8,716 bases of DNA, taken from contig JAAAOH010000119.1 in assembly GCA_009908925.1 (NCBI GenBank), positions 1-8,716 on the forward strand, in the 5' to 3' direction. Below, in pieces: positions 1 to 6,149 of this stretch. Origin of the DNA: Spirochaetota bacterium (GTDB taxonomy: Bacteria; Spirochaetota; Spirochaetia; DSM-27196; PWMO01). The position numbers and the translations under genes are program-made. The notes below the pieces were generated by a model. It was given only the letters and a program-made list of their open reading frames with translations. It did not search any database and was not told where the DNA came from. Each line of letters begins with the position of its first letter. Positions within the stretch are counted from its first letter, which is position 1.

Positions 1-236
1 CCATCGCCCGGGTCCGTTGTCTCGCTGTCCCAGCCGAGGCTGACCTCCGCTCCCGGGATCGGCTCTCCCGACACCGCATCGTAGACGACGCCTGAAAAGG
101 ATCGGGGCGCCGGCGAGCCGGCGTCACCATCTCCGCCTCCGCCAGTACCGGCGGGCGGACTGCAGGCGGTGAGCATGCCGATCAGCGCCGGGACGAGGAC
201 CGTCGCAAGCAGCGCAAACGTGTGGCGGGAGAACAT
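1..236 (-). CDS. Lipoprotein with regulatory-like beta-sandwich domain, 5' part only
   Basis: The reading frame starts with ATG at 236 and stays open to the left edge, so only about 78 N-terminal residues are visible. They begin MFSRHTFALLATVLVPALIG, then a lipobox ending L-T-A-C with the acylated cysteine at about residue 25. A short Gly/Pro/Ala-rich spacer follows, then F-S-G-V-V-Y-D-A-V-S-G-E-P-I-P-G-A-E-V-S-L, which has the look of a carboxypeptidase-regulatory-like/Ig-like fold (G-x-V-x-D-x-x-S-G-x-P-I-P-G-A-x-V). The product should be exported and lipid-anchored. A purine-rich RBS (AAGGGGG) lies 9 bases before the start. It shares the strand of the BMC operon, but a 150-bp gap with its own promoter candidate separates them, so it is probably a separate unit. 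The function of the full protein cannot be judged. Confidence 0.8.
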   Translation of the reverse strand, partial: MFSRHTFALLATVLVPALIGMLTACSPPAGTGGGGDGDAGSPAPRSFSGVVYDAVSGEPIPGAEVSLGWDSETTDPGD

Positions 237-326
237 GGCAGACTACCCCCTTGTGCGCGCCGGAGCTATCCGATCGCGCGGCAGAATGGGGTGTAACCGC
301 GTGTTGCTGTGCTATTCCTATCTATT

Positions 327-354
327 ATTCTATGAGGCCGGGACTCAACTGCAA
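327..354 (-). promoter_or_regulatory. Candidate sigma-70 promoter for the lipoprotein gene
   Basis: Read on the minus strand, TTGCAG (349-354) and TAGAAT (327-332) are separated by 16 bases in an AT-rich island within GC-rich DNA. The predicted transcript would start about 80 bases before the lipoprotein ATG. The match is by eye and moderate in strength. Confidence 0.4.
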
Positions 355-358
355 GACT

Positions 359-386
359 AAAACCGACGAATCCGAAGAAACCGGCT

Positions 387-401
<15 letters not shown>
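359..401 (-). terminator. Possible intrinsic terminator at the end of the BMC operon
   Basis: On the minus strand ACCGACG (395-401) pairs with CGTCGGT (362-368), giving a 7-bp stem followed directly by a short run of four T (359-362, the first shared with the stem). The 26-base loop is long and contains the deoC stop codon plus a weak inner CCG/CGG pairing. The place is right, immediately after the last BMC gene and before an independent promoter, but the long loop and short T run make it a weak candidate. Confidence 0.3.
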
Positions 402-1165
<764 letters not shown>

Positions 1166-1169
<4 letters not shown>

Positions 1170-1729
1170 GTGCTGTACCTTCCTCTCTCGGTTGCCATCA
1201 TTTTGTTGATGCGCGGCCAGTGCCGGCCTCCCTCGAACTTCGTCTCGAGCCATAGGGCTGCGAGCTCGCACATCTCGTCGGCTTCGTGAAAGCGGGCGCC
1301 GAGGGTCAAAACGTTGGCATTGTTGTGTTGGCGGCTGTTCATGATGGTCTCACGGCTGTAGCAGAGCGCCGCCCGAATACCGCGGACCTTATTGCATACC
1401 ATACTGGATCCGATGCCCGCCGCGTCAATCATAATGCCGCGGTCACAGTCCCCGGTCCGCACTGCGTTGGCTACACGCAGCGCGTAGTCGGGATAGTCGA
1501 CCTTTTCCTCTGCATTGTAGGTTCCCACGTCGGTGACGCTGTAGCCCTTCTGCTCGAGGCAGGCGATGAGGGCGGTCTTCCGGGCGAATCCGCCGTGGTC
1601 GGCGCCGACCGCTACGCGGTGGACCGAATCGCCGGAGTTGTAGTTTTCGCGCTCGGCGCGATACGCGGCATCGGGAAGCTTCCCGAGCCCCGAGGTGCCG
1701 GGGAACGTGCCGAGATGTTCACCTGCCAT
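1166..1729 (-). CDS. rpiB: RpiB/LacAB-family sugar-phosphate isomerase, microcompartment associated
   Basis: The 187-residue product matches the ribose-5-phosphate isomerase B family from about residue 37: V-G-A-D-H-G-G (D44, H45), the phosphate-binding/active-site loop D-A-A-G-I-G-S-S, then N-K-V-R-G-I-R-A, S-R-Q-H-N-N-A-N-V (H135) and E-G-G-R-H near the C-terminus. In E. coli RpiB the loop reads C-G-T-G-I-G; here the catalytic cysteine position is aspartate (D102), so the chemistry or substrate may differ from ribose 5-phosphate/ribulose 5-phosphate exchange. About 36 extra N-terminal residues precede the fold; they are Gly/Pro-rich and polar, not a clear amphipathic helix. I chose the ATG at 1729 because GGAGG lies 5 bases upstream; a GTG at 1741 would add four residues with a poorer RBS. 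It overlaps the preceding vertex gene by 11 bp and deoC by 4 bp. The isomerase family is certain, the exact substrate is not. Confidence 0.93.
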
Positions 1730-2012
1730 GGCGGCCTCCACCTTCTTCCATATCTACGCTGTCAACGATGCCCACCACGACGGTGCGCATCGGGGCCTGC
1801 GGGACACCGAGGATCATCCGGGCGGAGTTCCCCTCATCGATGATGAGAACCGTATCGCCCGGCCCTGCCTGGGCCCGATCCAGGGCGATGAGGGGAGCAC
1901 CGGTGAGCGTACCGTCGGGCCTGGCCGTGCGAAGCATGAGCAGCTTCTCACCCTCGAGAATGGGGTGTTTTACGGTTGCCGTAACGTCGCCTATCACCCG
2001 GGCCAGTATCAT
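1719..2012 (-). CDS. Microcompartment vertex protein BMC-P (EutN/CcmL family), copy 4
   Basis: A 97-residue EutN/CcmL-type protein. Pentamers of this family cap the twelve vertices of the icosahedral shell. The family pattern is clear: start M-I-L-A-R-V-I-G-D-V-T-A-T, then H-P-I-L-E-G-E-K-L-L, the core A-L-D-R-A-Q-A-G-P-G-D-T-V-L-I, the segment E-G-N-S-A-R and the closing strand V-V-V-G-I-V-D-S-V-D. Length is usual for the family. The tail E-E-G-G-G-R-H-G-R is short and basic. Its ATG overlaps the stop of copy 3 as ATGA, so the two are probably translationally coupled, and its end overlaps rpiB by 11 bp. It differs widely from the other three copies, so it is not a recent duplicate. Confidence 0.95.
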   Translation of the reverse strand: MILARVIGDVTATVKHPILEGEKLLMLRTARPDGTLTGAPLIALDRAQAGPGDTVLIIDEGNSARMILGVPQAPMRTVVVGIVDSVDMEEGGGRHGR

Positions 2013-2287
2013 CCTGTGTACTCTTCCACGTTCACCGAATCGAGAATGGCCACCACCGTGGCATCACTGGGATTGAACCAGTCGGAAAGCACGAGAGCCG
2101 CCTCCCGGCCGCCCTCGAATGCAACAAGGTCTCCGTAGCCTGCCTGCGCACCATCGCAGGCCACCACCGGTGAGCCGAGTTTCTCCCGGTTCTCATCCAC
2201 CGGTTGCACCAGAAGCAGCTTCACTCCCTCGAAGGAGGGGTCTTTCTGAGAAGCTACGACTGATCCGACCACCACACCGAGTTTCAT
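2009..2287 (-). CDS. Microcompartment vertex protein BMC-P (EutN/CcmL family), copy 3
   Basis: A 92-residue pentamer-forming shell protein of the EutN/CcmL family. Visible signatures are M-K-L-G-V-V-V-G-S-V-V-A-S, K-D-P-S-F-E-G-V-K-L-L-L-V-Q, the central A-C-D-G-A-Q-A-G-Y-G-D-L-V, and D-W-F-N-P-S-D-A-T-V-V-A-I-L-D-S-V. It begins 11 bases after the aldehyde dehydrogenase stop, with GAGGTAG about 7 bases ahead of the ATG, and ends in a 4-base overlap with copy 4. It lacks the S-G-S-S-S/A-R segment of copies 1 and 2 (here G-G-R-E-A-A), so it belongs to a different vertex subtype. The role as a vertex cap is family knowledge; which vertices or particles it serves cannot be told. Confidence 0.95.
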   Translation of the reverse strand: MKLGVVVGSVVASQKDPSFEGVKLLLVQPVDENREKLGSPVVACDGAQAGYGDLVAFEGGREAALVLSDWFNPSDATVVAILDSVNVEEYTG

Positions 2288-2298
2288 CGCCGCCTACC

Positions 2299-3822
2299 TC
2301 ACACGATCCTGAACGCGCCGACCAGGGTGCACCGGCGCAGGCGCGTGAACGTTCGCGCCCGGGTGAAGCCCTCGCCCGTCGGACTGGCAATGGTGAAGCT
2401 CGCATAACCGGCACCACCCTGTCCGAGCCCGTTGAAATTGGAACCGTTCTTCACGAAAAGAGAGCAGTTCATCGCACGCGCCATTTTCGAGAGCTTGTCG
2501 ATGTTTCGCGAGTGCATGGACGCCGTATGGCGGAAACCGTGCTCGCACTTCACCGCAAAGTCGATAGCTTCGTCCACGCTCTTAACGCGCACGAGCGGCA
2601 TCACCGGCATGAGCTGCTCGGTCCACACAAGCGGGTGCTCGGCGTTGACCTCGCAGAAGAGCATACGGGTGTCGGAGGGCACGTGCATGCCGACGGCCTC
2701 GGCGATGACCGCGGCGTTCTTGCCGACGTACTTCTTGTTGGGAGCGCCTTCCACACCCTCGCTCCCCGGCTTTGCGATGACGAGCTCGGTGATTGCCTGC
2801 GTCTGCTCAGGCGTGAGCTCGATAGCCTGATGCTTCTTCATCTCCGCCTTGAGCTCATCGGCGATGGAGGATACCGCGAGAATCACCTTCTCATCGGTGC
2901 AGATGATGTTGTTATCGAGGCTTCCGCCGAGGACGACATCACGCGCCGCCTTCTGGATATCCGCAGTCTCGTCGACCACAGCCGGCGGATTGCCCGGACC
3001 GGCGGCGATGACCTTCTTGGTCGTCTGCATCGCCGCGCGAACGACCCCGGGGCCGCCCGTTACCACGAGCATCGCGATTCCGTCGTGATGCATCATGTAG
3101 TCGGCCGACTCGATTGTCGGCTCCTTCACCGTGGCGATAACGTTCTCAGGGCCCCCGGCCTCCACGATGGCCTCGTTCAGGAGTGAGACCGTGAGCCGCG
3201 AGCACCCCGCTGCAGCGGGGTGCGCATTGAAGACGACCGTGTTCCCGCCGGAAATCATTCCGATGCTGTTCGAGATTATGGTTTCCGTCGGGTTGGTGCT
3301 CGGCGTGATCGCACCGATGACACCGTAGGGAGCCCGCTCGGTCAGCGTCAGACCGTCGTCGTCCGTGAAGGAAATCGGCTCGAGGTCCTCCACGCCGGGC
3401 GTCTTGTTGATGGCGAGGAGGTTCTTGATGACCTTGTCCTCGGCCCGTCCGAGACCCGTCTCCCGCGCTGCGAGTCCCGAAATCGACTCGACATGATCGG
3501 CGGCAACGCGTCTCATCGACGCAACCATCCTGCGGCGCGTCTCGAGCGAGGTCTCCGCGAGCTGCGCGAAGGCCGTGCGGGCTGCCGCAACCGCCTGGTC
3601 CATGGACAGAAACACACCACGCTCCAGGGGGGTCTGGCGTGTACCGACCGTCGGGGCGGCGGTGCCGGGTTGCTGACCGGCGTCGCCGGTACTGCCGGCC
3701 GCCGGGGTAGCGCTGCCCGCCGTCTCCGCGGTCGCGCTCGCCGTGCCGGCCGCGTCCCCTTCGTCGGTCATCGAGTCGAGAACGGCGCGGACGATCTGTT
3801 TGACCTCTCGCTCCTCTATCAT
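2299..3822 (-). CDS. CoA-acylating aldehyde dehydrogenase (PduP/EutE type), encapsulated
   Basis: Oxidises an aldehyde, here most likely acetaldehyde made by DeoC, to acyl-CoA with NAD+ and CoA. In the 507-residue product the ALDH fold runs from about residue 67 to the end. Landmarks are P-Y-G-V-I-G-A-I-T-P-S-T-N-P, V-T-G-G-P-G-V-V-R-A-A, A-A-G-P-G-N-P-P-A-V-V-D, the catalytic cysteine C308 in F/L-D-N-N-I-I-C-T-D-E-K, and the C-terminal S-P-T-G-E-G-F-T-R-A-R-T-F-T-R-x-R-R-C typical of PduP/EutE. Residues 2-18 (around E-E-R-E-V-K-Q-I-V-R-A-V-L-D-S-M) form a predicted amphipathic encapsulation helix with spacing VxxIxxxVxxxM, joined to the enzyme by a roughly 45-residue Ala/Gly/Thr/Ser linker. 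I chose the ATG at 3822 because AGGGAG sits 6 bases upstream; the GTG codon directly before it (3825) is too close to that site. It lies 13 bases after the PduT-like gene. Confidence 0.96.
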   Translation of the reverse strand: MIEEREVKQIVRAVLDSMTDEGDAAGTASATAETAGSATPAAGSTGDAGQQPGTAAPTVGTRQTPLERGVFLSMDQAVAAARTAFAQLAETSLETRRRMVASMRRVAADHVESISGLAARETGLGRAEDKVIKNLLAINKTPGVEDLEPISFTDDDGLTLTERAPYGVIGAITPSTNPTETIISNSIGMISGGNTVVFNAHPAAAGCSRLTVSLLNEAIVEAGGPENVIATVKEPTIESADYMMHHDGIAMLVVTGGPGVVRAAMQTTKKVIAAGPGNPPAVVDETADIQKAARDVVLGGSLDNNIICTDEKVILAVSSIADELKAEMKKHQAIELTPEQTQAITELVIAKPGSEGVEGAPNKKYVGKNAAVIAEAVGMHVPSDTRMLFCEVNAEHPLVWTEQLMPVMPLVRVKSVDEAIDFAVKCEHGFRHTASMHSRNIDKLSKMARAMNCSLFVKNGSNFNGLGQGGAGYASFTIASPTGEGFTRARTFTRLRRCTLVGAFRIV

Positions 3823-3835
3823 CACCTACTCCCTG

Positions 3836-4408
3836 CTACCCTCGCGTCAGATGCGGGCCGAGGTCCACGTGGGGCCGCGGAATCACGATCTGCTTGCAGA
3901 GGGAACTCTTATCCTGAAGCAGCTGCGCCCCGGCCTCGAGGGAGGCCTCGACCTCCGAGAGCGGACCAACCAGCTTCACCGAAGACTTGCCGCCCATCTC
4001 ATCGCCCCGGCGGATATGCACGACCGTCACGCCGGCTGCCTTCACCGAGACATCTGCCGCCTCGATCGCACCAAGCGTCGAGAAGGACTCGAGGATACCC
4101 ACCGCGTCGAGCTCGTAGTCGACCTCGGCGCCGCCGAGTGCCGCCCACACGCTCTCGTGGAGCGTCGGGATGTAGAGCCAGTTCAGCACGCACTCGGGGC
4201 GGATCTGCGCCCCGTCGGTGAGGCTCGCCTCCACCGAGGCTTCATCACCGGTGAAGAGGACGACGTATTTGCCGGGGCATACGGTACGCACGTCGAGGAA
4301 GCGGATGGGAGCCTTTTTTGCCATGGTATCGAGCACCTGTGCACCGGCTGCAACGCTGTCGAGCTCGATGCCGCCGAGGACTCGCACACCCTCGTTGTGG
4401 TCAATCAT
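3836..4408 (-). CDS. Tandem-domain shell protein BMC-T, PduT-like with CPGK cysteine
   Basis: A 190-residue protein with two BMC domains, at about residues 8-95 and 98-182, forming pseudohexameric trimers in shell facets. The first domain has G-G-I-E-L-D-S-V-A-A-G and then T-V-C-P-G-K-Y-V-V-L-F-T-G-D (C44). In PduT the matching T-I-C-P-G-K cysteine at the threefold axis carries a [4Fe-4S] cluster, so this protein may too. The second domain has V-G-I-L-E-S-F-S-T-L-G-A-I-E-A-A-D, G-D-E-M-G-G-K-S-S-V-K-L-V-G, and ends in I-V-I-P-R-P-H. Length agrees with PduT (about 184). The start overlaps the stop of vertex copy 2 as ATGA; a modest AGGTGA lies 10 bases upstream. An added cysteine occurs near the C-terminus in S-S-L-C-K-Q. 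Shell role is secure; the cluster is inferred from the motif. Confidence 0.95.
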   Translation of the reverse strand: MIDHNEGVRVLGGIELDSVAAGAQVLDTMAKKAPIRFLDVRTVCPGKYVVLFTGDEASVEASLTDGAQIRPECVLNWLYIPTLHESVWAALGGAEVDYELDAVGILESFSTLGAIEAADVSVKAAGVTVVHIRRGDEMGGKSSVKLVGPLSEVEASLEAGAQLLQDKSSLCKQIVIPRPHVDLGPHLTRG

Positions 4409-4695
4409 TTGCGATACGTCACCTGAGATGCCTCGTCCACCATGTCCACGATTCCCACCACGACGGCATCGACGGCCTTCTTGTCGCTCGCCTGCGTCTG
4501 CCGCGCGGAGCTTCCCTGCGAGATGAGCACGATCTCGTCGAACCCCGCCCCCACCGTATCGAGCGCGACGAGCTGCTTTTTGCCGCTCGGACGCCCGCCG
4601 GTGTCACAGGGATCCACGATGAGATAGGTCGGCCGGTCGACCCCGTCGACGCTGAGTGTTGCAACGACGGTGCCGGTCACACGGGCAAGGTTCAC
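4405..4695 (-). CDS. Microcompartment vertex protein BMC-P (EutN/CcmL family), copy 2
   Basis: A 96-residue pentamer-forming vertex protein: M-N-L-A-R-V-T-G-T-V-V-A-T, L-V-A-L-D-T-V-G-A-G-F-D-E-I-V-L-I, S-Q-G-S-S-A-R-Q-T, and V-V-V-G-I-V-D-M-V-D. The usual K-x-P-x-x-E-G-x-K stretch after the first strand is replaced by L-S-V-D-G-V-D-R-P-T-Y, so one surface loop is divergent. The start codon is GTG (4695) with TAGGAGG 5 bases upstream, a strong site that overlaps the stop of copy 1; the gap between the two genes is 8 bases. It ends in V-T-Y-R-K, close to the V-Y-R-K-Y-A end of copy 1, which suggests these neighbours derive from one duplication or meet the same partner. Confidence 0.95.
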   Translation of the reverse strand: MNLARVTGTVVATLSVDGVDRPTYLIVDPCDTGGRPSGKKQLVALDTVGAGFDEIVLISQGSSARQTQASDKKAVDAVVVGIVDMVDEASQVTYRK

Positions 4696-4703
4696 GAGGC
4701 CTC

Positions 4704-5000
4704 CTACGCGTACTTCCGGTACACCGTCTCGCCGTCGAGCTCGACGTCGTCCACGATGGCGGTAATCGTCGCATCGCTCGGGCGATCTTTGGTGACATCG
4801 GTCAGACGCGAGCTGCTGCCGGAGACGACCAGTACGATCTCCCCGATGCCCGCGCCGACCGCGTCCATGGCCACCAGATAATCACCCGTGCCCTTCATGT
4901 CGCCGTAGCCGACCTTCTCCACAAGAAGGAACTTGATGCCCTCGATGCGGGGCTCCTTGCTCGTGGATACCACCGTCCCGGCGACTCGACCGAGCGTCAT
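4704..5000 (-). CDS. Microcompartment vertex protein BMC-P (EutN/CcmL family), copy 1
   Basis: A 98-residue EutN/CcmL-family vertex protein and the most family-typical of the four: M-T-L-G-R-V-A-G-T-V-V-S-T, K-E-P-R-I-E-G-I-K-F-L-L-V-E-K-V, A-M-D-A-V-G-A-G-I-G-E-I-V-L-V-V, S-G-S-S-S-R, and S-D-A-T-I-T-A-I-V-D. The frame is open much further upstream, but that part is out-of-frame BMC-H sequence. The ATG at 5000 begins the conserved fold and has AGGAG 7 bases upstream, overlapping the BMC-H stop. Gap to BMC-H is 10 bases. Confidence 0.96.
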   Translation of the reverse strand: MTLGRVAGTVVSTSKEPRIEGIKFLLVEKVGYGDMKGTGDYLVAMDAVGAGIGEIVLVVSGSSSRLTDVTKDRPSDATITAIVDDVELDGETVYRKYA

Positions 5001-5010
5001 TCGCTCACTC

Positions 5011-5319
5011 CTATTTCTTGGAGCCGGCCGACTGTCTGCCGAGAGGCAGTGCCTCGTCCACATTCCCGTGCGGGCGCGGGATGATGTGCACCGATACGAC
5101 GTCGCCGACACGCTCCGCGGCACGACCACCGGCATCGAGCGCGGCACGAACCGCCGCCACATCGCCGCGAATGATCGCGGTCACATATCCGCCACCGGTC
5201 CGCTCGTAGGAGACGAGCTCGACCTTTGCAGCCTTCACCATTGCGTCCGCGCCTTCCACCATTGCGGCGAAACCGCGGCACTCAATCATTCCCAGTGCGT
5301 TCTCAGACACCTCGGCCAT
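5011..5319 (-). CDS. Hexameric shell protein BMC-H (PduA/EutM/CcmK-like)
   Basis: A 102-residue single BMC-domain protein, the expected main tile of the shell facets. It follows PduA closely: A-L-G-M-I-E-C-R-G-F, A-D-A-M-V-K-A-A-K-V-E-L-V-S-Y, pore loop R-T-G-G-G-Y (residues 40-45), I-I-R-G-D-V-A-A-V-R-A-A-L-D-A-G, and V-H-I-I-P-R-P-H. The edge lysine (K29) and the arginine of PRPH (R82), which tile hexamers side by side, are both present. At the pore, the PduA serine is glycine (G43), giving a small, uncharged lining. The C-terminus G-R-Q-S-A-G-S-K-K is a short basic tail. I chose the ATG at 5319 because GAGGGG lies about 8 bases upstream and the fold starts there. A hairpin lies in the 60-bp gap before it. 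Confidence 0.96.
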   Translation of the reverse strand: MAEVSENALGMIECRGFAAMVEGADAMVKAAKVELVSYERTGGGYVTAIIRGDVAAVRAALDAGGRAAERVGDVVSVHIIPRPHGNVDEALPLGRQSAGSKK

Positions 5320-5349
5320 GTAATCTACCCCTCGGTATTGAAATCTCGT

Positions 5350-5372
5350 GCGGCGCACATTAGCGGCGCCGC
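5350..5372 (-). other. Intergenic GC-rich hairpin ahead of the BMC-H gene
   Basis: In the only sizeable gap of the operon, GCGGCGC (5350-5356) and GCGCCGC (5366-5372) form a perfect 7-bp stem with a 9-base loop. No T run follows on the minus strand, so it is not a standard terminator. It could stabilise or mark a processed 5' end of the downstream mRNA, which would raise the output of the major shell protein, or act as partial attenuation. Structure is seen; function is inference. Confidence 0.4.
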
Positions 5373-5379
5373 CGTGGTT

Positions 5380-6021
5380 CTATTCCTTCGAGCCCGTTGC
5401 GGACCGACCCTGCAGGTCGGCCAGGCGCGACTCGACGATATCCTTGCTTACGACGACTTCCGACTCTTCACCGGCGATGTACACACGCCCGAAGCGCCCG
5501 TAGCCGATGACGTTGATGATGTTCACGTGTGATGCTTTCTCGGCCTCGTTTGCCGCATAGTATGCGTAGCCGGCGGGCTCGAGTTCGAGCACGTAGAGCG
5601 TATCGCCGCGGAGCACCATGTTGCCGTAGCGCGTCTTGTTGATGAGCTGGGCGTGGTGATCACTGAGGCTCTTGATGAGCTGACTCGTGAGCACCCGCGG
5701 CTTCATGCGGTCGGCCTCGCTCGCCCCGATCTGGCTCAGGATCGCCTCCCCCGCCTCACGGGCGCTGCCCTGGCTGTCGGAGTGGACCTCGAGCATGCCG
5801 AAGAGCCGCTCGACGATCTGGATACCCGGCGTCACGTCGGTCGCCTTGAGGGCGACGTCGGTCAGCCTGTTTATCTCGATGCCCGGGGAGATCTCCACCA
5901 CCGTACACGCCTGATCGGCAACCGGGAAATATCCCTTGGAGATCGTCGAAATGAAGGACGCCATCTGCGGCTGCAGTGAGTCCAGGATAACGTAAGTTCT
6001 CAGTTCGATTTGGTTTGGCAT
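5380..6021 (-). CDS. Circularly permuted tandem shell protein BMC-T, double-stacking type
   Basis: A 213-residue protein with two permuted BMC domains, at about residues 5-100 and 106-202. Each starts with the strand/helix that ends the standard fold (E-L-R-T-Y-V-I-L-D-S-L-Q-P-Q; K-P-R-V-L-T-S-Q-L-I-K) before the typical V-V-E-I-S-P-G-I-E-I-N-R-L-T-D-V-A-L-K-A and L-E-L-E-P-A-G-Y-A-Y-Y-A-A-N-E-A-E-K-A. It resembles, from memory, the Haliangium ochraceum tandem proteins whose trimers stack face to face around a gated central pore. Gate candidates are E-R-L-F-G (71-75) and G-Y-G-R-F-G-R (173-179). This would be the wide entrance for phosphosugars or cofactors. First gene of the operon; the predicted mRNA leader is about 80 bases, and AAAGGG lies 8 bases before the ATG at 6021. 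Identity as BMC-T is firm; stacking and gating are inferred from relatives. Confidence 0.93.
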   Translation of the reverse strand: MPNQIELRTYVILDSLQPQMASFISTISKGYFPVADQACTVVEISPGIEINRLTDVALKATDVTPGIQIVERLFGMLEVHSDSQGSAREAGEAILSQIGASEADRMKPRVLTSQLIKSLSDHHAQLINKTRYGNMVLRGDTLYVLELEPAGYAYYAANEAEKASHVNIINVIGYGRFGRVYIAGEESEVVVSKDIVESRLADLQGRSATGSKE

Positions 6022-6066
6022 ATGCTCGACCCTTTTTCCGATCTACTTTTCCGCTCGACTTCCGTG

Positions 6067-6104
6067 CTTGACAGATTTTTCTGTACGATTTTTCACAATT
6101 TGTG
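6067..6104. promoter_or_regulatory. Repeat-rich operator candidate in the BMC operon leader
   Basis: Three overlapping signals lie here: a direct repeat of GATTTTTC (6074-6081 and 6087-6094, 13 bases apart), a dyad ACAGA-TTTT-TCTGT (6071-6084), and a perfect odd dyad CACAA-T-TTGTG (6094-6104) that would cover the predicted start of the BMC transcript. CTTGACAG (6067-6074) is also inverted as CTGTCAAG at 6132-6139. Such signals between a DeoR-family gene and its divergent target are likely binding sites for that protein. Which of them is used is not known. Confidence 0.45.
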
Positions 6105-6111
6105 TTACCAT
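6103..6111 (+). promoter_or_regulatory. Weak extended -10 candidate for the deoR-family gene
   Basis: TGTTACCAT fits the extended -10 pattern TGnTATAAT at the TG and at four of the six -10 positions, and would start a transcript about 30 bases before the regulator ATG. A consensus TTGACA occurs at 6068-6073, but no good -10 sits 16-18 bases after it. Low confidence. Confidence 0.2.
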
Positions 6112-6138
6112 TATTACGGCAATTTGACGAGCTGTCAA
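6110..6138 (-). promoter_or_regulatory. Sigma-70 promoter for the BMC operon
   Basis: On the minus strand a consensus TTGACA (6133-6138) is followed after exactly 17 bases by AATAAT (6110-6115), five of six matches to TATAAT. Transcription would start near 6103, leaving a leader of about 80 bases before the first shell gene. The -35 is part of a dyad TTGAC-GAGCT-GTCAA (6124-6138) and overlaps the RBS of the divergent regulator, so binding there could affect both genes. Confidence 0.7.
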
Positions 6139-6149
6139 GGTGAGAGAAA

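Noticed and set aside
169..360. Small plus-strand open frame of 63 codons
   Set aside because: It is antisense to the lipoprotein start and runs through the promoter-like AT-rich stretch; no RBS or conserved features are visible.
1170..1271. Upstream extension of deoC to a start at 1271
   Set aside because: The extra 34 residues are out-of-frame rpiB coding sequence; the ATG at 1169 has a good RBS and begins the encapsulation helix.
2119..4221. Long plus-strand open frames (2119-3186 and 3220-4221) opposite the aldehyde dehydrogenase and BMC-T genes
   Set aside because: Arg/His/Pro-rich translations without recognisable domains, lying antisense to well-conserved genes in GC-rich DNA; they are mirror frames of the real coding strand.
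5001..5162. Upstream extension of vertex protein copy 1 to 5162
   Set aside because: The added residues are Arg/Ser-rich and overlap BMC-H in another frame; the conserved fold starts at the ATG at 5000.
6022..6110. Riboswitch in the BMC operon leader
   Set aside because: The leader is only about 80 bases, and its dyads are short and fit protein operators better; no known riboswitch motif is recognisable.
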